A program made the position numbers and the translations under genes. The notes beneath the pieces were generated by a model. It had not been told where the DNA came from. It searched no databases and saw only the letters and a program-made list of their open reading frames with translations. From assembly GCA_964446115.1 (NCBI GenBank), contig CAYUNE010000021.1, forward strand, positions 38,362 through 102,361: DNA of 64,000 bases. Reading direction: 5' to 3'. This DNA is from CAYUNE01 sp964446115. Lineage in GTDB: Bacteria; Desulfobacterota; Desulfobulbia; Desulfobulbales; Desulfobulbaceae. Shown here one piece after another: positions 17,236-25,193 of this stretch. Position 1 is the first letter of the stretch. Every line of letters starts with the position of its first letter.

Positions 17236-17773
17236 AATCCCATAAGGAGATAAAAGGAACGATATAGTGGATATTCAGGGGCAATGTTTTTTCCGCCAGC
17301 CGTGCCTTGATGCGCAGGGCGTAGGGTTGATCAGGAACAAGCCGATTGACCTCGATTACCCGGAGACCGTTGACCTCCACCATGATCTCCCTGGCCTTTT
17401 TCAGCGAAGCCGTGGTGATGGTGAGGTTGTCTTTTTCCGAAAGGGTGATCTTGTATTCCTCGTTGAGCCCGTCGTAGGTGAGGGTGTGTTGGAACGAATG
17501 GGAAATGAGGTTTTTGTCCCACCAGAACTCCCTGACCGTATCGAGATCAACGGAAAAGGTGAAGGTGACCGGGATACCGTTGTGGATCCCTTCAAGCATC
17601 TCGTTGGTAAAACAGTTTTTTATGGAGCTGAAGAGGAGCAGGTGGCTGTTGGAGGTTGTGATGATGATATCCGTAATCTCCGCTTCGGGACGATTTTCCG
17701 CCGCTGTCGTCAACGGCATCAGCAGCAGAAAGAGAAGCAGAATAAATGGGCGGATGTTGGGGAAATGAGTCAT
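17198..17773 (-). CDS. DUF4390 domain protein, exported
   Basis: 191 residues with a signal peptide (HFPNIRPFILLLFLLLMP then LTTAAEN), so secreted or periplasmic. The rest is a beta-rich DUF4390 domain (AEITDIIITTSNSHLLLFSSI, FTFSVDLDTVREFWWDK), known as a conserved gene just upstream of ntrY in deltaproteobacteria. It may modulate or sense for the kinase; this is inference from gene order. I chose the ATG at 17773 because it begins the signal peptide; a start 13 codons further upstream would prepend a charged stretch. Confidence 0.82.
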   Translation of the reverse strand: MTHFPNIRPFILLLFLLLMPLTTAAENRPEAEITDIIITTSNSHLLLFSSIKNCFTNEMLEGIHNGIPVTFTFSVDLDTVREFWWDKNLISHSFQHTLTYDGLNEEYKITLSEKDNLTITTASLKKAREIMVEVNGLRVIEVNRLVPDQPYALRIKARLAEKTLPLNIHYIVPFISLWDFETDWRTIEFRY

Positions 17774-18052
17774 ACTGGATGTTCCGGATTCGTCCTTTGC
17801 ATGGCGGTGCATTCAATGTACCCGATGTGGCCCGGCTTGTCTATTCCTGAAAATATGTAAAATTATTGCCGTGATATCTCTGCGGAGAGCCTGGAAAACA
17901 GCCGGACGGCGCCTGGGATGTCCGGTTGAAAGAGACCGGAGATCATTGTTACATCTTGCCCAAAACGTTCCTATTATTTATGTATGAGCAGAAGGGAATG
18001 AAAATGTGAGCCTCACGGGATGGTTTGGTTATTTGCATGGAGAGGAGGTGCC

Positions 18053-18352
18053 GTGTCCCCACGACCTAAAAAGAAAAGACGGTGTGAATGTACATTTTAT
18101 GTCAAGGCTTTCAAACCCATCGGCATTCCCATGTCGGAGATCAAACGGATCAATCTGTACCGGGATGAACTGGAAGTCCTCAAACTTTGCGATATGGAGG
18201 GGCTGCACCAGGGTGAGGCCGGTGAGAAGATGGGTGTTTCCCGGGGCACCGTACAGCGTATTCTGGCATCGGCCCGGCGAAAAACCGCTGAGGCCCTGGC
18301 AACGGGCAGAGCCCTTGTTTTCGTTAGCGAAGATGAAGAAGAGCACCGCTGA
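18053..18352 (+). CDS. DUF134 (UPF0251) family DNA-binding protein
   Basis: 99 residues. Begins with the family hallmark SPRPKKKRRC, then FKPIGIPMSEI, and ends in a sigma-like helix-turn-helix (LHQGEAGEKMGVSRGTVQRI). Members are small putative transcription factors, often near NifX/NafY-like or flavodoxin genes. The GTG at 18053 is preferred: AGAGGAGG lies 5 nt upstream and the encoded N terminus matches the family, whereas an upstream ATG would add 11 non-conserved residues. No evident target gene lies next to it; FmdB converges from the other side. Confidence 0.88.
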   Translation: MSPRPKKKRRCECTFYVKAFKPIGIPMSEIKRINLYRDELEVLKLCDMEGLHQGEAGEKMGVSRGTVQRILASARRKTAEALATGRALVFVSEDEEEHR

Positions 18353-18499
18353 CAATAGGCCGGGGCATGATATCACGGCACCTTCCAGGCCAACGTCCCG
18401 GGCAGGGTTGACAGCCGTTGCCGTCTCCAGAACGGAGTGGGGCGGTCGTGCGCGCCTCTGTTAGGGAAAAGCGACGAAACCGGCGGCGCCTTGACCGGG

Positions 18500-18781
18500 T
18501 TAGGCTGTTGCCGCCGGACAGCTCTTGCAGCTTTCTTTTTTGCAGGGAGGAGGAGACGATGACTCCTTGTCCTTGGAGGAGGAATTTTTCGCACCGCCTG
18601 CGCAGTTGCTGTAACCGTCTGCATACCAGCCGCCGCCCTTGAGCTGGAACGAGCTCATGGACACAAGTTTTTTGACTTTGCCGCCGCAGTCGGGGCAGGT
18701 TTCAAGGGGAGAATCGGAAATGCGTTGCTGCACTTCCATAACCTTGTCGCACTCTGAACACTCATACTCATATATGGGCAT
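18500..18781 (-). CDS. FmdB-family zinc-ribbon protein
   Basis: 93 residues. The N terminus MPIYEYECSECDKVMEV with C8 and C11, plus C29 and C32 in CPDCGGK, forms the FmdB zinc ribbon; the family is named from a putative regulator of formamidase. A GGGWYADGY segment follows, then a low-complexity Ser/Lys tail with further cysteines (CKKESCKSC) near the end, which is unusual and could bind metal. The start at 18781 is set by the conserved MPIYEYEC; a GTG three codons upstream is possible. Convergent with DUF134. Confidence 0.88.
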   Translation of the reverse strand: MPIYEYECSECDKVMEVQQRISDSPLETCPDCGGKVKKLVSMSSFQLKGGGWYADGYSNCAGGAKNSSSKDKESSSPPPCKKESCKSCPAATA

Positions 18782-18878
18782 CGGGTTCACCTTTTTTCAC
18801 TGATTGACGTCTGTCCGGCGCTACCCCCTCATTTCCGCAGCAGGTTTCACCACTGCGAGCGCCGGCAAGAGATGAAAC

Positions 18879-18936
18879 GTAACCGATCACAGGTGCTGCA
18901 AATTTAAGTGAAAATGCCGTGCCGGTGACCGATTAC
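18879..18936 (+). mobile_element. Minimal IS66-type MITE copy (A), lacking the central hairpin
   Basis: Left end GTAACCGATCACAGG (18879-18893) and right end CCGGTGACCGATTAC (18922-18936) are imperfect inverted repeats. The interior (TGCTGCAAATT ... AGTGAAAATGC) matches the corresponding parts of the copy at 30331-30436 without its hairpin. Flanks GATGAAAC and GATGGAAT agree at 6 of 8 positions, a decayed 8-bp target duplication. No coding capacity. Confidence 0.72.
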
Positions 18937-19221
18937 GATGGAATCTGCACGGGGTGCCGCCGCAACCCTGCGATAAAATAATACTCGCCATGGTGTCTGT
19001 CAACCGGCGGCTCTCCGGCAATCAGTTTTTTCCATCTTGATATTTTTAACTCATTGATATATAAGCAAAATTTGTATAAATAGGTGCTGCGATTGCCGAC
19101 AACGGAAAACGGAAAAGCAGCTTTGTTTACGGCAAATTTTTCAATTTTTATTGTACTTTAGCAGAAAAAAATTGCAGAAGTTTCGTATTTTTTATACCTT
19201 CTGCTGCAGAAGGAGAAGTAT

Positions 19222-19260
19222 ATGGAAGCAGTCGCCTCTGTGGATTGGTTGATTAGGTAA
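19222..19260 (+). CDS. Possible 12-residue leader peptide upstream of the MucR-type gene
   Basis: ATG at 19222 preceded by AAGGAG at 19210-19215 with ideal spacing; encodes MEAVASVDWLIR and stops at 19258-19260, 41 nt before the regulator start. It follows a CTTCTGC/GCAGAAG hairpin. The strong ribosome site in an otherwise non-coding leader is the only evidence. Confidence 0.35.
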   Translation: MEAVASVDWLIR

Positions 19261-19301
19261 TCCGCAAGCGATACACCCTATATAAAACAAGGAGGTTTTT
19301 C

Positions 19302-19754
19302 ATGGGGAAAACATTGGTAGAAATGACCGCTGAAATTATTCAGTCGCAGATCGGCAGAAAAGAGATGACGACTGAAGAAGTGAATTCAGCACTCAAGGAC
19401 ACTTTCCAAACATTAATTGAACTTCAGCAATCCGAGTGCAGCGAAAGGCAGATTGGTGAAGAACAGGTGACAGCATCCCTTTCGCCCGAAAAGTCAATCA
19501 GGCGCAACAAGGTCATCTGCCTCGAATGCGGTCAGGAGTTCAAGATGATCTCCTCAAAGCATCTCATGACCCATGGCCTGAGCATGAAAGAGTACAGGAA
19601 GAAATATGGTTTCCGCATGCGTCAGCCCCTTTGTGCCAAGTCACTTTCGGAAAAACGGTCAAAGGCAGGCAAGGAACGGGGACTGCCCACCAATCTGAAA
19701 AAATCCATTGCAGCCCGGAAAAAGAAGGCCGCGGAACGGCAAGTCGGCGCCTGA
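19302..19754 (+). CDS. MucR/Ros-family zinc-finger transcriptional regulator
   Basis: 150-residue DNA-binding protein. N-terminal helical oligomerisation part (MTAEIIQSQIGRKEMTTEEV), then the Ros/MucR zinc finger with C73, C76, H87 and H91 (C-x2-C-x10-H-x3-H) and the conserved SKHLMTHGLSMKEYRKKYG. A basic tail follows. In alphaproteobacteria MucR is an H-NS-like silencer of AT-rich promoters and represses itself; here the unusually AT-rich 5' region fits that. Start ATG 19302 has a perfect AAGGAGG 7 nt upstream. Confidence 0.9.
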   Translation: MGKTLVEMTAEIIQSQIGRKEMTTEEVNSALKDTFQTLIELQQSECSERQIGEEQVTASLSPEKSIRRNKVICLECGQEFKMISSKHLMTHGLSMKEYRKKYGFRMRQPLCAKSLSEKRSKAGKERGLPTNLKKSIAARKKKAAERQVGA

Positions 19755-19796
19755 GAAATTTCGGCTCGTGCCGCAAGCGATATTCGCCGGGAAGAG

Positions 19797-20585
19797 ATGA
19801 TCGGCATATTTGATTCCGGGGTCGGCGGCATGACGGTGGCCCGTGCCATCGAGCAGCTCTGCCCCGGCTATCCGCTCGTCTATTTCGGTGATATCGCCAG
19901 AACGCCCTACGGCTCAAAGAGCCGCGAGACCATTATCTCCTGTTCCGTCGCCAATGCCGAGTTTTTGCTGGGCCAGGGGGCGGAACTGATAGTCATTGCC
20001 TGTAATTCGGCTGCCAGCGCTGCGACCGATACCCTGCGCCGCCGTTTTCCCATACCGGTGCTCGAGGTAATCACGCCGGCCGTGGATCGCGTCGTCTCGG
20101 TGAGCCGCAGCGGCAGGGTCGGTGTTATCGGCACCCGCGCCACGGTGGCAAGCGGTATCTACGAGCATCGGATCAGACAGCAGCGCCCGGCGTGGCAGGT
20201 CTTCAGCAAGGCCTGTCCGCTTCTGGTGCCTCTGGTTGAAGAGAGATGGCTGAACCGGCGCGAGACAAAAATGATTCTCCGCCGCTATCTTCATCCACTG
20301 CGGATGAGGAATATCGACACCCTGGTTCTGGGGTGTACCCATTATCCCCTGCTCAGTCATCTCATCGGGCCGCGCATGGGTCGTCGCACCAGGCTCATCG
20401 ATTCCTCCATCGAGGTGGCCGCCGGTCTGCGGCGGCTCCTCGCCGGAAATCCGGAGCTCCGCCGACGATTGCGCGGCCGGGGACGGGAAAGTTCCTTTTT
20501 TGTTTCCGATATTACCGATTCGGTAGTACAGTTGGCGGACACGATCTTTGGTCGCCCCATTCAACTGGAAAAGGTCCATGTCTGA
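19797..20585 (+). CDS. murI: Glutamate racemase
   Basis: Converts L- to D-glutamate for peptidoglycan. 262 residues, standard length. FDSGVGGMTVAR at the N terminus, the two catalytic cysteines C69 (IACNSAA) and C180 (LGCTHYPLL), and YFGDIARTPYG are all present. The ATG at 19797 has GGAAGAG just upstream. Its last codons overlap the start of lolA by 8 nt, so the two are translationally coupled envelope genes. Confidence 0.95.
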   Translation: MIGIFDSGVGGMTVARAIEQLCPGYPLVYFGDIARTPYGSKSRETIISCSVANAEFLLGQGAELIVIACNSAASAATDTLRRRFPIPVLEVITPAVDRVVSVSRSGRVGVIGTRATVASGIYEHRIRQQRPAWQVFSKACPLLVPLVEERWLNRRETKMILRRYLHPLRMRNIDTLVLGCTHYPLLSHLIGPRMGRRTRLIDSSIEVAAGLRRLLAGNPELRRRLRGRGRESSFFVSDITDSVVQLADTIFGRPIQLEKVHV

Positions 20586-21306
20586 ACTTTCTTCTTTTTT
20601 TTCTCTGCTTCGTCCGTCGGCCGTCCTCTTGCTTTCCCTCTGGTTTTCCACCGCATCATTCTGCTTTGGAACAGAGATTGCCGCATCCTCTCCGCGTGAC
20701 CTTGCAACGGGTCTGCAGCGTTTTTATGATCAGGTAACCAGTATCAGCTTCAGCTTTGAGCAGCGGGCCCGTTCCGCTCCCGGCCGGGAAAGGCGGGGCA
20801 GTGGCAAGGGCTTTTTTTTCCGCAGTGGTGATGGCCGCAGCATGATGCGCTGGGACTATGACGATCCGGACCGCCAGGTGATCATCAACAACGGGAAAAG
20901 CGTGCTCATCTACACGGCCAAGGATCGACAGATGGTGACCATTCCCCGGGAAGAATTACAGGATGATATTCTCTTTTCCTTTTTTTCCGGCGGCCGTCAG
21001 CTGCTGGATGAGTTTTCCGCCCTGCCGCCGGCGACACGGTATCGGGAGAGGGCCGTCAATGGCCGGTGGCGCCTGCTGCAGCTTCGACCGCGCACTGAAA
21101 ACAGCCGGCTTGCCGCAATCCATCTCTGGATTGATGGGGATTTTCTTATCCACCGGGTGGTCTTCGAGGATCACTTCAACTCGGTGACCGAACTGGATCT
21201 GAAAGATATCCGGATAAACAGCCTTGCGGCTGAAGATCCAGGAAAAGCGTCGGAGCTCTTTTCATTCACCCCTCCGCCGGGTACGGAAATCATCAGTAAT
21301 CAGTAA
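20578..21306 (+). CDS. lolA: Outer-membrane lipoprotein carrier protein LolA-like
   Basis: 242-residue periplasmic protein. Signal peptide in residues 1-36 (hydrophobic run SAVLLLSLWFSTASFCFG), then the LolA beta-barrel half: LQRFYDQVTSISFSFEQ, SGKGFFF, RWDYDDPDRQVIINNGKSV. LolA shuttles lipoproteins across the periplasm from LolCDE to the outer membrane. The ATG at 20578 overlaps the end of murI and follows AAAAGG; an in-frame ATG at 20548 would lie inside murI and spoil the signal peptide. The window also encodes the lipoprotein Pal, a plausible cargo. Confidence 0.88.
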   Translation: MSELSSFFSLLRPSAVLLLSLWFSTASFCFGTEIAASSPRDLATGLQRFYDQVTSISFSFEQRARSAPGRERRGSGKGFFFRSGDGRSMMRWDYDDPDRQVIINNGKSVLIYTAKDRQMVTIPREELQDDILFSFFSGGRQLLDEFSALPPATRYRERAVNGRWRLLQLRPRTENSRLAAIHLWIDGDFLIHRVVFEDHFNSVTELDLKDIRINSLAAEDPGKASELFSFTPPPGTEIISNQ

Positions 21307-21385
21307 TTTTCAAGCTACCCAGAGCCGACAGCGAAGATCACGGTCACGACAGGCCGTGGACCGATCCCTCAACAAACCGGACATT

Positions 21386-22555
21386 ATGACAGAGGAAAAA
21401 TTTGCCGATTTGTTTTCCCGCTCCCTTGCCCCGCCCACCAAAAAATTGCAACCGGGCCAGCGGCTGGAGGCCGTTGTCGTCGGCATCAGCAAGGAGACTG
21501 TTTTTCTCGATATCGGCGCCAAGAGCGAGGGCTGTCTGGCGGCCGACGAACTGCGCGATGAAAATGGAGAACTGAGGGTCGGTGAAGGCGATCGGCTCCA
21601 GGTCTACTTTGTCGACAGAGGCCGGGGCGAGATGATCTTCACCACCAGGCTCGGCTCCCGCAGTTCATCGGATCGACAACTGGAAACCGCTTTCCGGAGC
21701 TCCATCCCGGTGGAGGGCAAGGTGACCCGGGAGATCAAGGGAGGTTTCGAAGTCATGATCGGCACAACCCGGGCCTTCTGTCCCTATTCTCAACTGGATA
21801 TCCGGCGTATTGACGATGCCGCCGACTATCTGGAGAGATCCTATAGCTTCCGGATCATCGAGTATGGCGAGGGCGGCCGCAACATTGTCGTCTCCGCCCG
21901 GGTGCTGCTGGAAGAGGAAAGGGAAGAGCAGCGCCGCCTGCTCGAGAATTCCCTGGAGGAGGGAATGCGGGTCAAGGGACGGGTGAGCGCTGTGAGGGAT
22001 TTTGGTGCCTTTGTCGATATCGGCGGAATCGATGGCCTGATACCGAGATCCGAGCTTGCCTGGGGGAGTGTGGATCGGGTTGATGACCTGCTCAGCGTGG
22101 GCATGGAGGTCGAGGTGGTTATCAAAAGCCTGGATTGGGAACGGCAGCGGATATCGCTCAGCCTCCGGGAGACCACGGAAAATCCCTGGAACCGGGTTGC
22201 CGAGAATTATCCCGTCGGCTCCATCCACACGGGCAGGGTCGGCCGGCTCACCCATTTCGGCGCCTTTGTCACCCTTAAGCCCGGTGTCGACGGTCTCCTG
22301 CATATCTCCAAGCTGGGCGGCGGCAGACGGATTCACCACCCCCGCGAGGTGCTGGAGGAAGGACAGGAGCTCACAGTGCGTATCGACGCCCTTGATCCGG
22401 AGAAGAAACGGCTGGCCCTGGTTGCCGAGGACTATCCCGCTCAGCGGCAGGGGGAAGAGGCCCCGGCCGATCCTGCCGGAGCCATGGACGATAGCCGGCG
22501 ATCCATGGGCACCTTGGGGGATCTGTTGAGGGCTCAGCTTCGGAAAGGCAAGTGA
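21386..22555 (+). CDS. RNA-binding protein with four S1 domains (ribosomal protein S1-like)
   Basis: 389 residues with four S1 repeats at about 24-90, 107-175, 193-265 and 278-350. Domains 3 and 4 are most canonical (GRVSAVRDFGAFVDIGGIDGLI, GRVGRLTHFGAFVTLKPGVDGLLH). Full S1 in this group has six domains and about 570 residues, so this is a short paralogue, perhaps a translation or RNA-turnover factor; the exact role is unknown. The open frame continues upstream but the ATG at 21386 begins the plausible product (MTEEKFADLFSRS). It lies 79 nt after lolA on the same strand. Confidence 0.87.
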   Translation: MTEEKFADLFSRSLAPPTKKLQPGQRLEAVVVGISKETVFLDIGAKSEGCLAADELRDENGELRVGEGDRLQVYFVDRGRGEMIFTTRLGSRSSSDRQLETAFRSSIPVEGKVTREIKGGFEVMIGTTRAFCPYSQLDIRRIDDAADYLERSYSFRIIEYGEGGRNIVVSARVLLEEEREEQRRLLENSLEEGMRVKGRVSAVRDFGAFVDIGGIDGLIPRSELAWGSVDRVDDLLSVGMEVEVVIKSLDWERQRISLSLRETTENPWNRVAENYPVGSIHTGRVGRLTHFGAFVTLKPGVDGLLHISKLGGGRRIHHPREVLEEGQELTVRIDALDPEKKRLALVAEDYPAQRQGEEAPADPAGAMDDSRRSMGTLGDLLRAQLRKGK

Positions 22556-22587
22556 TTCCCGGTGAATAAGCACATGATAGACTTGTT

Positions 22588-23385
22588 TCACCCCTTGTCG
22601 TGTCCGGCGGCGCTGCGGTAGCGGCGGGCGATCTCGAACATGATCACCGCCGCCGCCACCGAACAGTTGAGTGAATCAAGTTCACCCCGCATGGGTATGG
22701 TGAGAAGCAGGTCGCACTGCTTTTGTACCAGCGGCCGTATTCCCTTGCCTTCGCCTCCGATGACCAGACAGAGGGGAAGGGCGAGATCAGCCTCGTACAG
22801 CGGCACCGCCTCCGGATCAACCACGGTCCCGTAGACCCAGTATCCCTCCTTTTTTACCAGTTTCAATGTCTCGGCCAGGTTGACCACCTGACAGATATCC
22901 AGGTGGGAAACGGCTCCGGCCGCGGTTTTCATCACTGTTCCGGAAAGGGGAGCGGAACGCTCCCGGGTGAGGATAACGCCGTCCATTCCGGCGGCCAGCG
23001 CCGAACGGAGAACGGCGCCGAGATTACGCGGATCCTGCACCGAATCCAGGGCCAGCAGACGGGGGCTCCGGCTGCGGCGGACGGCGCGTTCCAGCAGCTG
23101 CTGCAGCTTCAGCAGCTTCACTGCCGAGCGCCTGGCAACCACGCCCTGATGCGGTCCGCTGACCCGGGGCATTCCGGTCCGGCCCACAAAACGCAGTCTG
23201 ATACGGTGCCGTCGGGCAAGATCGATGATGGTCTGCAGTTTCCGTCCGGACTTATCCCGCCGGACCCAGATCTCCCGCAGTTGTCCGTCTTCCCGGCGTA
23301 AGGCCTCGGAGACGGCGTGTATGCCGTAGATCAGGCCGGATCCGGAATGATCGACCGGCACGGTTTCGGCCTTATCCGAGGGCAT
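22588..23385 (-). CDS. rlmB: 23S rRNA 2'-O-methyltransferase RlmB (SpoU/TrmH family)
   Basis: 265 residues. N-terminal RNA-binding substrate domain (IYGIHAVSEALRR) and SPOUT methyltransferase domain with motif 1 ALDSVQDPRNLGAVLRSA, motif 2 VIGGEGKGI and motif 3 LDSLNCSVAAAVIMFE, using S-adenosylmethionine to methylate a guanosine in 23S rRNA. The start at 23385 lies 14 nt inside the gmk 3' end, so it is coupled to gmk. The longer in-frame upstream sequence is a shadow of gmk. Confidence 0.93.
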   Translation of the reverse strand: MPSDKAETVPVDHSGSGLIYGIHAVSEALRREDGQLREIWVRRDKSGRKLQTIIDLARRHRIRLRFVGRTGMPRVSGPHQGVVARRSAVKLLKLQQLLERAVRRSRSPRLLALDSVQDPRNLGAVLRSALAAGMDGVILTRERSAPLSGTVMKTAAGAVSHLDICQVVNLAETLKLVKKEGYWVYGTVVDPEAVPLYEADLALPLCLVIGGEGKGIRPLVQKQCDLLLTIPMRGELDSLNCSVAAAVIMFEIARRYRSAAGHDKG

Positions 23386-24001
23386 GGATATCAAGACGTC
23401 TGCCGTCCATGTCGCGACGGCGACGACAGCGCTCGGCAATGATAATGGCCCGCAGGGTTTCCGCCGCCCTCTCCAGCCGGTCGTTGACGATGAGATAGTC
23501 ATACTCGGGGATGGCGTCAAGTTCCCGGCGGGCGTTTTCCAGCCGCAGGGCGACGGCGGCATCCGAATCGGTTCCCCGCTTTTTCAGCCGTCGCGCCAGT
23601 TCTTCCATGGAAGGGGGAGCGATGAACAGGGAGACCGTTTCCAGCAGGGCGCGGACCTGCCTGGCTCCCTGCACATCTATGTCGAGGACGATATCCTCGC
23701 CCCGGCCGATTTTTTCCTGCACCGCGGCGCGGGCAGTGCCGTAGAGATTACCGTGCACCTCCGCCCATTCGAGGAAGCCGCAAGGCTCCCGATCGCGAAT
23801 TTCAACAAAGTGACTGCGGTCCACAAAGTGATAATCGACGCCGTTTTTTTCGTCGGCGCGTGGGCTTCTGGTGGTATGGGATACCGAAAAGGAGATACCC
23901 GGAAGTCGGCGCATCACCCGTTTCAACAGGGTTGTTTTGCCGGCTCCCGACGGTGCCGAGACGACAAAGAGAATGCCGGTGTGCTGTTTCTTCCGGGTCA
24001 C
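23372..24001 (-). CDS. gmk: Guanylate kinase
   Basis: Phosphorylates GMP to GDP. 209 residues, typical. P-loop APSGAGKTTL (about 15-24), GMP-binding SHTTRSPR and EKNGVDYHFV, DIDVQGARQV, and the lid. Its start ATG overlaps the remA stop (ATGA), its end overlaps rlmB. The block yicC-remA-gmk is a conserved gene order in deltaproteobacteria and Firmicutes. Confidence 0.96.
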   Translation of the reverse strand: MTRKKQHTGILFVVSAPSGAGKTTLLKRVMRRLPGISFSVSHTTRSPRADEKNGVDYHFVDRSHFVEIRDREPCGFLEWAEVHGNLYGTARAAVQEKIGRGEDIVLDIDVQGARQVRALLETVSLFIAPPSMEELARRLKKRGTDSDAAVALRLENARRELDAIPEYDYLIVNDRLERAAETLRAIIIAERCRRRRDMDGRRLDIHALG

Positions 24002-24303
24002 TTGGCGCTGTCCGCGGCGAGGTTTTCCCGCACCATGCGGGTGGCATCGGCGGTGCGGGCGGCAAGGGCGTCGAAACGCTGACTGATGGTTTCCGGCTGT
24101 ACCGATGAGAGCACCAGGTGGCCGCTGTCGAGGATGATGATGGAGCGGGTGCGGCGTCCTTCGGTGACGTCAATGAGTTTTTTTTCCTTGCGGGCCTGGT
24201 CCTTGAGCTTCTTGATGGGTGATGAACCCGGATTGACCACGGTGAGGATGCGGTTGATCTTGACGGCATTGCCGAAACCGACATTGATGAGCCTGTTATC
24301 CAT
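23998..24303 (-). CDS. remA: RemA/DUF370 family regulator
   Basis: 101-residue protein of the DUF370 family; in Bacillus RemA is a ring-forming DNA-binding activator of matrix genes. Hallmarks: LINVGFGNAVKINRILTVV, SSPIKKL and SIIILDSGHLVLSS. The C-terminal 25 residues extend past the usual 85-90. I prefer the ATG at 24303 (MDNRLINVGFGN) over a GTG four codons upstream that overlaps the yicC stop. In proteobacteria it may simply regulate adjacent genes or nucleotide metabolism; function here is unproven. Confidence 0.9.
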   Translation of the reverse strand: MDNRLINVGFGNAVKINRILTVVNPGSSPIKKLKDQARKEKKLIDVTEGRRTRSIIILDSGHLVLSSVQPETISQRFDALAARTADATRMVRENLAADSAK

Positions 24304-24311
24304 CTCGCTTA

Positions 24312-25193
24312 TCACTCTATGTTCTGTACCTGTTCGCGTATTTTTTCTATTTCACTCTTGAGGGCGACCGTCAGATGCGCCACCTCGCTGTTGTTGATCT
24401 TCGAGGCCAGGGTATTGACCTCCCGCAGGAATTCCTGCAGCAGAAAATCGAGACGGCGGCCGACCGGCTCATCCATCCCGAGAAATGCGGTAAACTGCCG
24501 CAGGTGGCTGCGCAACCGGACCAGTTCCTCGGTGACATCGCTTTTGTCGGCGAGGATGGCGACTTCCTGGGCAAGACGCTGCGGATCCACTTCCACGCCG
24601 TCGCGCAACTTGGCAAGTCTTTTTGCCAGTTCTTCCTGCCGTTGATCAACGATGTGCGGCAACTGCCGCTCCACCTGTTCCACCGTTGCCGAAAACAGGG
24701 AAAGGCGTTTTTCAAGCTCTTGCTGCAGGCTGCGTCCCTCGCGGCGACGCATCTGTATACAGGCGGCCAGGGCATCGGTGACAACCGGTTCCAGAAGGCG
24801 CCATTCCTCCTCCAGGTCAGGACTCTGCTCCTGCTTGACGATGACATCCTTCTGGGCGATGAGATCGGCCAGCCGTATCCGATCATCCAGCTGCAGCGCC
24901 TGGTTGATCTCCTCAAAACAGGCCTGGTACCGGCGTACCAGATCGAGGTTGACGACAACCACTCCGCCGGTGGCGGCGTCGCCGCGCAGATCGACATGTA
25001 CTTCCACCCGTCCCCGCTGGTGCCGGGTTGCCACCAGCCGTCTGATTTTTTCCTCCAGTCCCTGGTGGGAATGGGGGAGTTTTACCCTGATATCGAGAAA
25101 GCGGTGGTTGACGCTTCTGACATCCACGCACAGGTGGCGACTGTTTTTTCTGTGTTCGGCGGAGCCGAAACCGGTCATGCTGAGAGGCGGCAT
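24312..25193 (-). CDS. YicC family endoribonuclease/stress protein
   Basis: 293 residues, full family length. N-terminal SMTGFGSAEH and RSVNHRFLDI are the YicC signature; C-terminal DUF1732 part has EELVRLRSHLRQF, GRRLDFLLQEFLREVNTLASK and the end of the domain. YicC of E. coli degrades RNA. Starts within the 3' end of the DUF3786 gene (19-nt overlap); an internal ATG five codons on (25178) is an alternative. Upstream of remA and gmk in a tight operon. Confidence 0.92.
   Translation of the reverse strand: MPPLSMTGFGSAEHRKNSRHLCVDVRSVNHRFLDIRVKLPHSHQGLEEKIRRLVATRHQRGRVEVHVDLRGDAATGGVVVVNLDLVRRYQACFEEINQALQLDDRIRLADLIAQKDVIVKQEQSPDLEEEWRLLEPVVTDALAACIQMRRREGRSLQQELEKRLSLFSATVEQVERQLPHIVDQRQEELAKRLAKLRDGVEVDPQRLAQEVAILADKSDVTEELVRLRSHLRQFTAFLGMDEPVGRRLDFLLQEFLREVNTLASKINNSEVAHLTVALKSEIEKIREQVQNIE

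Larger units (their letters stand above)
18782..19301. other. 520-nt non-coding region before the MucR-type regulator
   Basis: Contains the short repeat copy at 18879-18936, then a strongly AT-rich stretch (about 19030-19200, with TATATAAG, TATAAATA and long A/T runs) that probably carries the regulator's promoter and, given the MucR family's preference for AT-rich DNA with TA steps, its own binding sites. A CCTTCTG/CAGAAGG hairpin (19198-19214) and a 12-codon ORF follow. Confidence 0.6.
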
